A stretch of 10,226 nt of DNA, taken from positions 1-10,226 of the forward strand of contig JALHDH010000112.1 in assembly GCA_022839105.1 (NCBI GenBank), read 5' to 3'. Within the stretch, counting starts at the first letter, position 1. Every line of letters starts with the position of its first letter. This DNA comes from a bacterium. Its GTDB lineage: Bacteria > Vulcanimicrobiota > Xenobia > Xenobiales > Xenobiaceae. Positions 1-5,958 of this stretch are shown here, in pieces. Below the pieces are notes generated by a model. The model was not told the origin of the DNA. It was given only the letters and a program-made list of their open reading frames with translations, and did not search any database. Made by a program: the position numbers and the translations under genes.

Positions 1-55
1 GCGCCGATGGTACTGCCCTGGTGACGGGGTGGGAGAGCAGGTCACCGCCGGGAAC
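1..55 (+). rRNA. rrf: 5S ribosomal RNA, 3' part (cut by the left edge)
   Basis: The first bases, GCGCCGATGGTACTG, match the conserved loop E and helix IV side of bacterial 5S rRNA (E. coli 5S from about base 67). The GGGAGAGCAGGTC block at 31-43 is the usual helix IV to helix V return. The last ten or so bases (CACCGCCGGG) would be the 3' strand of helix I, whose 5' partner lies outside the window. Lining the 3' portion up with E. coli 5S without gaps puts the mature 3' end near base 55, uncertain by a few bases. An rRNA operon transcribed left to right therefore ends here, and an intrinsic terminator follows at once. No tRNA gene follows the 5S. Confidence 0.93.
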
Positions 56-61
56 ATTTTT

Positions 62-96
62 GAAGGCTCGGAGGAAACTCCGGGCCTTCTCCTTTT
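62..96 (+). terminator. Intrinsic terminator of the rRNA operon
   Basis: Bases 62-73 and 78-89 form a 12-bp stem, all Watson-Crick except one G-U pair (68 with 83). A GAAA (GNRA) tetraloop at 74-77 closes it, and TCCTTTT follows at 90-96. It starts about six bases after the inferred 5S 3' end. Position, stem strength, tetraloop and U-rich tail all fit a rho-independent terminator of the rRNA transcript. The single mismatch to a perfect inverted repeat is a G-U only when read on the + strand, which agrees with the direction of rRNA transcription. Confidence 0.92.
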
Positions 97-124
97 AAGG
101 CAGGCAGGAAGGCCAAGAATCCGA

Positions 125-176
125 ATTCCTTCCCGATCGAGAAATCTCAGGATTCAATCGGCGAGGAAGAAGGAAT
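125..176. other. Possible folded element downstream of rRNA terminator
   Basis: ATTCCTTC at 125-132 can pair with GAAGGAAT at 169-176. The adjoining CCGAT at 133-137 can pair with ATCGG at 157-161, leaving a 7-base bulge (162-168) and a 19-base loop. An alternative fold pairs GAATCC at 117-122 with GGATTC at 150-155. No tRNA, T-loop motif or reading frame with a plausible start was recognised. In a short stretch this much pairing could arise by chance, so it is recorded only as a candidate structured non-coding segment between the rRNA terminator and the kinase operon. Confidence 0.25.
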
Positions 177-204
177 CCATCCCGACGCGTCAAATCTGGA
201 GACC

Positions 205-247
205 AAGCCTCGGCCAGGTCCATCCTTCCCCCACCTGGTTGAGGCTT
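205..247 (+). terminator. Second long hairpin between rRNA operon and kinase operon
   Basis: Bases 205-219 pair with 233-247 in a continuous 15-bp stem around a 13-base pyrimidine-rich loop. As + strand RNA all 15 positions pair, two of them as G-U (212-240 and 213-239). As - strand RNA the same two positions become adjacent A-C mismatches, so the fold favours the + transcript. The bases that follow (ACTCCATTTCTCG) are only moderately U-rich. It may be a back-up terminator for rRNA read-through, a barrier between the head-on transcription units, or a weak 3' end for the leftward operon. No better terminator for the leftward operon was found between 97 and 286. Confidence 0.5.
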
Positions 248-286
248 ACTCCATTTCTCGGGGCGGAATCGGCCGAGGACGGCGCT

Positions 287-1426
287 TCAGGGCCCGCTCG
301 AGGGCAGGGTGAACCAGAAGAGGCTTCCCCCCTCCTCCGGGCACTCCACCCCGATCCGCCCGTCATGGGCCTCGATCGCCAGCTTGCAGAAGGCCAGCCC
401 CAGTCCGGTCCCCCGCCGCTGCCCCTGCCTCCAGGCGTCCACCTGCTCGAACTTGTTGAAGATCGATTCCCGATACTCGACGGGGACCCCGGGGCCCTGA
501 TCCCGAACCCCGAAGAAGACGCCCTCGGGCCGGGGATCCACCGAGATCACCAGGGGCGCGCCCGGCGGGGCGAACTTCAAGGCGTTGACCACGAAGTTGC
601 CCAGGACCCGCTCCACGAGGTCTCGGTCGCAGGTGACCGAGAGGGGCAAGGCCGGGGTCTGGATCGAGACCTCCGAGTCCCGAAGTTGCGGTCCCAGAGC
701 CTTGAGGGCCCCCTCCACCAGGGTCCTGGCGTCGATTTCGGCCATGTTCAGGGGCATGGCCTTCTCCTCCAGGCGATACACATCCAGGATCGTGGAGATC
801 CGGGTCGTCAGCTCGGTCGCCGCGGCCCGGGCATGCTCGAGCAGATCCCGGGCCTCGTCCGTCAGGCAGCCCTCGGCCTCCTCCTCCAGCAACTCGAGGT
901 ATCCCAGGATCCCCATCAAAGGGGAACGCAGGTCGTGGACGACCATCCGGGTCAGCGCCTCGCGAAGCGTCTCGAGCTCTTTGAGCTTGCGGTAGCTCTC
1001 GTCGAGTTCCCGGTTCTTGGAGACGATCTCCTTGCGGGCCCGCTGCAGGGCCAGGTGGGTTTCTACGCGGGCCAGGACCTCTTCGAAGGCGAAGGGCTTG
1101 ATCACGTAGTCCACCCCACCCACCGCAAAACCCCGGACCTTGTCGGTGGTCTCGGTCATGGCGCTGATGAAGAGGACCGGGATCTCCTTGAGGCCCTCGT
1201 CCTCCTTCAGGCGCTCGCAGACCTCAAACCCCGTCATCCCGGGCATGTTGATGTCCAGGAGGATCAGGTCGGGCGGATTCCTCCGGGCGGCCGCCAACGC
1301 CAGATCTCCTCGAGGGAAGGCCACCACCCGATATCCCCGCTCGCGAAGCATGCTGTCCAGCAACCGAAGGTTGGCCGGGGTATCGTCCACCACCATGATG
1401 GTGGTCCCGTCGGATTTGCGGTTCAT
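287..1426 (-). CDS. Soluble REC-histidine kinase (response regulator fused to kinase)
   Basis: A 379-residue cytoplasmic signalling protein without membrane segments. Residues 8-125 form a receiver (REC) domain: acidic pair D14/D15, phospho-acceptor D58 in the LLDINMPGMTG motif, S88 at the switch position, and K110 in IKPF. A charged helical linker (about 125-155) leads to a HisKA dimerisation domain with H164 in VVHDLRSPL. The HATPase domain follows, with N277 and N281 in the N box, DQGPGVP at 309-315 (G1) and GTGLGL at 339-344 (G2). All catalytic motifs are present. The ATG overlaps the TGA of the upstream hybrid kinase (ATGA), and GGAGG lies 7 bases ahead, so the two are probably translated together. 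A REC domain that controls its own attached kinase is a known design. The natural inference is that the upstream kinase, or its REC through an HPt, phosphorylates D58. There is no DNA-binding or enzymatic output domain. The phospho-donor and final target are unknown. Confidence 0.93.
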   Translation of the reverse strand: MNRKSDGTTIMVVDDTPANLRLLDSMLRERGYRVVAFPRGDLALAAARRNPPDLILLDINMPGMTGFEVCERLKEDEGLKEIPVLFISAMTETTDKVRGFAVGGVDYVIKPFAFEEVLARVETHLALQRARKEIVSKNRELDESYRKLKELETLREALTRMVVHDLRSPLMGILGYLELLEEEAEGCLTDEARDLLEHARAAATELTTRISTILDVYRLEEKAMPLNMAEIDARTLVEGALKALGPQLRDSEVSIQTPALPLSVTCDRDLVERVLGNFVVNALKFAPPGAPLVISVDPRPEGVFFGVRDQGPGVPVEYRESIFNKFEQVDAWRQGQRRGTGLGLAFCKLAIEAHDGRIGVECPEEGGSLFWFTLPSSGP

Positions 1427-4308
1427 GACCCACCCTCCATGCGACCCAGGAGTTCCAGGAGTCGCTCGTACTCGTATCGGTCCGCCAGCAACCTGAGGGT
1501 CTGGGCGACCTCCGGGTCGCCGACCTGCCCCAGGAGTCCCGTCAGATGCCCCATGTCCCCCTCCACGACGGCCTGCCGCAAGGACTGCAGCAGATCCTCG
1601 GAGACCCGGGCCAGGCCGACCTCGGGCAGGGTCGGCAGGGAGTCCGTCGTCACCCCTTCATACACGTAGCTCAGGCCCAGGCACTCCTCCAGGACCTCCA
1701 AGAGCTCATCCGAGCGGAAGGGCTTGCGAAGGTAGCGGTCCACCCCCACCGTCATCACCTGGTCGCGGAAATCGTCGAAGGCGCTGGCCGTGACGGCGAT
1801 GATCGGCGTGCGGCCCCCCGACTCGGCAGCCCGGATCTGTCGGGTGGCCTCATAGCCGTCCATCACGGGCATGCGCATGTCCATCAGGACCGCGTGGGGA
1901 GACCACTGTCCGAAGAGCTCCACGGCCTCGGCTCCGTTGGCGGCCTCCCGGACGCTGAAGCCCAGGGGCCGAAGCAACTCGACCAGCAGGGCGCGGTTGG
2001 TCGCGATATCGTCCACCACCAGGATCCGCCAGGGCCCCGACCCCGGTTCCAGGCCGATGACCCGCCGCAGGATCGGCTTCTCGCGTTCAACGAGATCCAT
2101 GGAGGGCTCGACCAGGATGTCGAAGCGGAAGCAGGAGCCCTTCCCCGGCTCGGTCGCGACCGTCAGGGTCCCCCCCATCATCTCGACGAAGCGACGGCTG
2201 ATGGCCAGGCCCAACCCGGTCCCCCCGGCCCGAAGCCCGGCCTCGGACTGGCCGAAGGCCTCGAAGATGTGCTCGAGATCCTCGGGGGCGATCCCCGGAC
2301 CGCTATCCTCCACCTCAGCCAGCAGGCGCAGGAAACCGGGCTGTTCGGGGCAACCCTCGGCCCGGACCCGGACCGCGATCCCGCCCTCCTGGGTGAACTT
2401 GACGGCGTTGCCCAGAAGATTGATCAGGACCTGCCGCAGCTTTCCTTCATCCGCCGAAACGGCTCGCGGCACGCTGGGATCGCGCTCTTCGAGCAACTGC
2501 AATCCCTTGGCCTGGGCCCGCGAGCGGAACAACAAGGTCAGATCGTCGAGGAGATCGTGCAGACAGAAGGGAGCCTTCCTGACGAAGACCCGCCCGGCCT
2601 CGATCCGCGACATGTCCAGGATATCGTTGATCAGGTTCAGCAGATGCGTCCCGCTGCGGCTGATCGTGCGCACATGCTCGGCCTGCTGGGGAGTCAGGAA
2701 GGGGTCCCGCTCCAACACCTGGGTGAAACCCAGGATGGCGTTCAATGGGGTCCGGATCTCGTGGCTCATGTTGGCCACGAAACCGCTCTTGGCGCGGCTG
2801 GCCTCCTCGGCGGCTTCCCGGGCGACGCGCTCCTCCTCGCCCCGGCGGCGTTCGGTGATGTCCCGAACGACCACCACGACGTTCCACTCCTCCCCCACCG
2901 GGATCGCCGAGACCGAGATCTCAGCCGGGAACTCCTCGCCGTCCTTCTTCCGTCCGATCAACTCCACCGTCTGACCCGAGGTCCGGTTCGTCCCGGTCCG
3001 GACGAGCCGCAGGAAACCCTGCTGGAGCCTGGCTCGGAACGATTCCGCCGCGACCCGGGGAATGGCCTCCTCCCCCACGATCTCCTCCCTGGCGTAGCCG
3101 AAGATCCTCGCGGCGGCCGGATTCCAGTAGGCCACCCGACCCTGGGGGTCGAGCACGATGATGGCGTCCTGGGCCGAGTCGGTGACCGCTCGGAGCTTGC
3201 GCTCGCTCTCCTGCAGGGCCGCGGTCTTCTCGCGCAGGGCCGAGGTCATGCTCCGGGCCAGCGCGGTGGCCCGGGCCTGGGTCTGTTCCTGGCTGCGGAC
3301 GTAGAGGAAGGTCAGGATGCTGATCAGCAGGCCAGCCAGGAGGATCCCCTTGGCCGTCCAGCGGTCCACCCCCGCCTCGAAAGAGGGGCTGGACTGAAAG
3401 AGCACGGTCCAATGGTGCCCGTAGAATTCCAGGATCCGGGTCTCGCGATAGCGGGGGGCCGTCCTCCCGGAGTCCTGGAAGGCCGAGCCGTTGCCGTCAT
3501 ACATCAGGCCTGCCGGCGAGACCTCCGAGCCGTCGTAGATCTGGAAGCGGACCTGGGCAGCCTCTTCGAGCCCGAGCGACTTGAGGAAGTCCCGGATCTG
3601 GAAGGGGCTGAAGACGAAGCCGCGCAGGGCCGCTCGGCGTTGAGCCGGATCCGAGACCGGGCTCTTCCTCTGGTAGATCGGAACGAAGAGGATGCAGCCC
3701 GGTTCCTCGCCGGCCTCGACCCGGCTGACCAGGCTGACCTTGCCCGAGAGCGTGACCTCGCCGGAATCACGAGCCCGCTCCAGGGCAGCCCGACGCACGG
3801 ATTCGCTGGCCAGGTCGAAACCCAAGGCCCGTCGGGCCCCGTCGTCGTGAGGTTCCAGGAAGAGCACGGGAACCACGAAATCGGAGTTCCCGGCAGGCCA
3901 CACCGTGTAGTCGGGAAAGCCCGAAGAGCGGACCCGTGAGACGTGGTCGGGCACCTGCGCGCGAAGGACGAGCGGCGCATAGACGACATGCCGGAGCCCG
4001 GGGAAGCTGGCCTGGGTCTTGCGGTATTCATAGAAGTCCCGCCACTCCTCGCGGTCGACCTCATTGGAGGCGGCAAAGAGCGCGGCTCCGGACTCCAGGA
4101 GGCTGGCATAGTCGTCCAGCCGGGTGGTCAGGATCCGGGTGAGCCGAAGCACCTGGCTCTCGAAATGGTCGCGCTCGCGCCGGGCGGCGGTCTGGGACCA
4201 GAACCACCAGACCGCCAGCGTCGAGGCCAGCAGGATCAGCGCCAGCAGGAAGGGGGCCAGCCGCCTGATCCCCAGAAGCCTCCGGGATGCTCCTGACCGG
4301 TCCGCCAT
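1423..4308 (-). CDS. Membrane-bound hybrid histidine kinase, CHASE-PAS-HisKA-HATPase-REC
   Basis: A 961-residue sensor kinase. A short basic N-terminus precedes a membrane segment at about 17-38. Residues about 46-315 form an extracytoplasmic domain that reads as CHASE (for example SFPGLRHVVYAPLV at 101-114), followed by a second membrane segment at about 320-337. After a helical linker come a PAS domain (about 371-487, with WNPAAARIFGY and a VVRDITERRR end), HisKA with H516 in MSHEIRTPLNAILGF, HATPase with N630/N634, DSGPGI at 668-673 and GTGLGL at 696-701, and a C-terminal REC with D766/D767, phospho-acceptor D810 and K862. A helical tail of about 80 residues (880-961) follows the REC. It resembles tails seen on other hybrid kinases and shows no recognisable HPt histidine motif. 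CHASE domains bind small extracellular ligands; the ligand here is unknown. The gene sits directly downstream of an exported trehalase and esterase, which suggests a sugar-related signal (inference). AGAGGAGG lies 7 bases before the ATG, which supports this start. Confidence 0.94.
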   Translation of the reverse strand: MADRSGASRRLLGIRRLAPFLLALILLASTLAVWWFWSQTAARRERDHFESQVLRLTRILTTRLDDYASLLESGAALFAASNEVDREEWRDFYEYRKTQASFPGLRHVVYAPLVLRAQVPDHVSRVRSSGFPDYTVWPAGNSDFVVPVLFLEPHDDGARRALGFDLASESVRRAALERARDSGEVTLSGKVSLVSRVEAGEEPGCILFVPIYQRKSPVSDPAQRRAALRGFVFSPFQIRDFLKSLGLEEAAQVRFQIYDGSEVSPAGLMYDGNGSAFQDSGRTAPRYRETRILEFYGHHWTVLFQSSPSFEAGVDRWTAKGILLAGLLISILTFLYVRSQEQTQARATALARSMTSALREKTAALQESERKLRAVTDSAQDAIIVLDPQGRVAYWNPAAARIFGYAREEIVGEEAIPRVAAESFRARLQQGFLRLVRTGTNRTSGQTVELIGRKKDGEEFPAEISVSAIPVGEEWNVVVVVRDITERRRGEEERVAREAAEEASRAKSGFVANMSHEIRTPLNAILGFTQVLERDPFLTPQQAEHVRTISRSGTHLLNLINDILDMSRIEAGRVFVRKAPFCLHDLLDDLTLLFRSRAQAKGLQLLEERDPSVPRAVSADEGKLRQVLINLLGNAVKFTQEGGIAVRVRAEGCPEQPGFLRLLAEVEDSGPGIAPEDLEHIFEAFGQSEAGLRAGGTGLGLAISRRFVEMMGGTLTVATEPGKGSCFRFDILVEPSMDLVEREKPILRRVIGLEPGSGPWRILVVDDIATNRALLVELLRPLGFSVREAANGAEAVELFGQWSPHAVLMDMRMPVMDGYEATRQIRAAESGGRTPIIAVTASAFDDFRDQVMTVGVDRYLRKPFRSDELLEVLEECLGLSYVYEGVTTDSLPTLPEVGLARVSEDLLQSLRQAVVEGDMGHLTGLLGQVGDPEVAQTLRLLADRYEYERLLELLGRMEGGS
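1434..1438 (-). promoter_or_regulatory. Ribosome binding site of the REC-kinase gene
   Basis: GGAGG on the - strand, 7 bases before the ATG at 1426 and inside the last codons of the hybrid kinase. It fixes the start and supports coupled translation through the ATGA overlap. Confidence 0.8.
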
Positions 4309-4315
4309 CAGCAGG

Positions 4316-4323
4316 CCTCCTCT
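4316..4323 (-). promoter_or_regulatory. Strong ribosome binding site of the hybrid kinase gene
   Basis: AGAGGAGG on the - strand, 7 bases before the ATG at 4308. It is among the best Shine-Dalgarno matches in the cluster. It lies just downstream of the stable hairpin at 4347-4362, so the kinase can be translated independently of the trehalase. Confidence 0.8.
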
Positions 4324-4346
4324 GAACCCAGCCGGACAGACTTCGA

Positions 4347-4362
4347 GCCCCCCGAAGGGGGC
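4347..4362 (-). other. Very stable C(UUCG)G hairpin in the trehalase-kinase gap
   Basis: Read on the - strand, the sequence is GCCCCC-UUCG-GGGGGC: a 6-bp all-GC stem closed by the exceptionally stable C(UUCG)G tetraloop. It can be extended by about two pairs on the outside (one G-U, one G-C). It lies 15 bases after the trehalase stop and upstream of the kinase ribosome binding site. No U-tract follows (TCGAAGTCTG), so it does not look like an ordinary strong terminator. A 3' stabiliser for the trehalase-esterase message, an mRNA processing boundary, or a partial attenuator are all possible. Confidence 0.6.
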
Positions 4363-4377
4363 CCTTCCGAAAGCCCG

Positions 4378-5952
4378 TCAGCGATTGAGGGGTCGCCGGT
4401 CGCGCTCGGGCAGGCGATCATAGAGACGGGTGAACACGGCATTGGTCCAGCCGAAACCGACCTCGTTGCTGGTATAGCCGAACTGGATGCCCTCCGAGAC
4501 CCTGGCCGAGCGCTTCACCACGTCGTACTTCTCGACGATGGTACCGCTGGCCTCGAACTCCTGCAGGACCAGGGAGAGAAAGGCCACACTCAGCCGATCG
4601 GCGTCCCGGTGGTACCCGTAGTTGCGCAGGCCCTCCACGGCCACCATCTGCAGCGGAGCCCAGCCGAAGGGGAAATCCCACTGGTTGCCCGAGGCGAAGG
4701 TGCTGGTGACGATCCCCCCGGGCCGCTCGAAGATCTTGAGCCTGCCGGCCACCGACGAGGCCTGCCCGGGAGTGGCCAGACCCGCCCAGAGGGGGAAGAA
4801 GGTGGTGGCGAACTCGTAGTGCCGGCGCTGGCCGGTCTTGAAGTTGTAGTCCAGGAACAATCCGCTGGCGGGATCCCAGTTGTATTGAAGGATCCGCGAG
4901 CGGCGGGTGCGGGCACGGTCCAGCCACGCCTGGGACTCGGTCCGGCGCCCCAGCGTCTTGAGGATCTCGGCGGTGTTGCGCTCGGCCATCCACAGCAGGG
5001 TGTTCAGGTCCACCGGGTTGTAGTGGATCACGTCCAGGTTGAAGGCCCCGAACCGGTTGGACGGATCGAAGCCCGACTCGCGCATGGAGCGGTCCCCCTT
5101 GAAGAAGAGGGGGGTCAGGCGATCGTTCTCGCGGTCGTAGTACTGGGAGAGATCGTACCCCTCGGCCTGGTTGTGCCGGAAGAATTCCTGGATCCTGTCG
5201 TAATGGGTCCTGCCCTCTTCGTCGCGTTCGCTCTCCAGGACCTCGGGCGCCGGGCCCTCGCCCAGATCGAAGTAGCGTGAGAGTCCCGTCTCTTCGACCA
5301 GGTGGGGACCGCTGGTCCAGAAGGCGTAATCCTTCTCGATGGAGGGCAACGCCGCCTGAAGCCACCTGCGATCCTTGGTCTTCTCGTACACGGCCAGCAC
5401 CATGTGGGTCAGGAAGGGCGGTTGGGAGCGCGTCAGGTAGTAGGTCCGGTTGGCATTCAGGATATGCCCGTAATGCTCGATCTGGTAGAGGAAATTGTCC
5501 ACCATGTGGCGGGCCTGCTGGTTCTTGCCGTCACGCAGGAGGCCCAGGACGATGAAGTAGCTGTCCCAGCCGTACATCTCGTTGAATCTCCCGCCTGGGA
5601 CCACGTAGGGGTGCGGAAGGTACAACAGGCCATGGACCTCGATCTCCTCGGGATTCTCCGGAAGGACCAGGAGTTCGATGCGATCGAACTCGGAGGCGGG
5701 CATGAGCCCCTGCAGCTCCTGGCGCACCCGTTGGAGGCTCTCCTTGCGGGAGATATAGACCGGCCAGCGGTCCCGCTCACCCAGCTTGGGGTCGTGGGCC
5801 GCCCGGAGCAACTGCGCATTGGAGCGTTCCAGGGTCGTCCAACTGTCACGGATATAATCGAAGATCGTGCCCGATGGATTGCTCCAGGCGGGAAGCCCGA
5901 AGGCCACGAGCAACAAGGCGGCCAGGCCGAGGGTCAGGCGGGTACGGCGCAT
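4378..5952 (-). CDS. treA: Exported trehalase, glycoside hydrolase family 37
   Basis: A 524-residue alpha,alpha-trehalase that hydrolyses trehalose to two glucose molecules, probably in the periplasm. The N-terminus is a clear signal peptide (MRRTR, hydrophobic core LGLAALLLVAFG, cleavage near AWS|NP at about 24). Both classical GH37 signatures are present: PGGRFNEMYGWDSY at 119-132 and QWDFPFGWAP at 424-433. From the family, the likely catalytic acid is D296 in RESGFD and the likely base is E474 in VEKYDV. The C-terminal GFGWTN motif is at 499-504. Length is close to the usual 520-570, so the enzyme looks intact. It starts 6 bp after the stop of the exported esterase, and its likely AGGA binding site (about 14 bases upstream) falls inside the end of that gene, so the two are presumably co-translated. 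The symbol treA reflects the periplasmic type of E. coli. Substrate specificity for free trehalose rather than a derivative is inferred from the family. Confidence 0.95.
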   Translation of the reverse strand: MRRTRLTLGLAALLLVAFGLPAWSNPSGTIFDYIRDSWTTLERSNAQLLRAAHDPKLGERDRWPVYISRKESLQRVRQELQGLMPASEFDRIELLVLPENPEEIEVHGLLYLPHPYVVPGGRFNEMYGWDSYFIVLGLLRDGKNQQARHMVDNFLYQIEHYGHILNANRTYYLTRSQPPFLTHMVLAVYEKTKDRRWLQAALPSIEKDYAFWTSGPHLVEETGLSRYFDLGEGPAPEVLESERDEEGRTHYDRIQEFFRHNQAEGYDLSQYYDRENDRLTPLFFKGDRSMRESGFDPSNRFGAFNLDVIHYNPVDLNTLLWMAERNTAEILKTLGRRTESQAWLDRARTRRSRILQYNWDPASGLFLDYNFKTGQRRHYEFATTFFPLWAGLATPGQASSVAGRLKIFERPGGIVTSTFASGNQWDFPFGWAPLQMVAVEGLRNYGYHRDADRLSVAFLSLVLQEFEASGTIVEKYDVVKRSARVSEGIQFGYTSNEVGFGWTNAVFTRLYDRLPERDRRPLNR

Positions 5953-5958
5953 CGCGTC

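Noticed and set aside
97..204. A tRNA or small RNA gene after the 5S
   Set aside because: No T-loop motif, anticodon stem or CCA-end arrangement fits; the pairing seen is better treated as a tentative fold.
1423..1668. HPt domain at the C-terminus of the hybrid kinase
   Set aside because: The tail is helical, but the conserved HPt histidine context is not present; H920 alone is not enough.
29..1669. Long + strand open frame (546 codons) over the 5S end and both kinase genes
   Set aside because: It starts inside the 5S rRNA, runs through the terminator, and its sequence is Arg/Gly/Pro/Leu-rich with no domain. It is a shadow of high-GC codon use opposite real kinase genes.
1546..3939. 797-codon + strand open frame opposite the hybrid kinase
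   Set aside because: The opposite strand encodes intact CHASE, PAS, HisKA, HATPase and REC motifs; this frame has low-complexity composition and no ribosome binding site.
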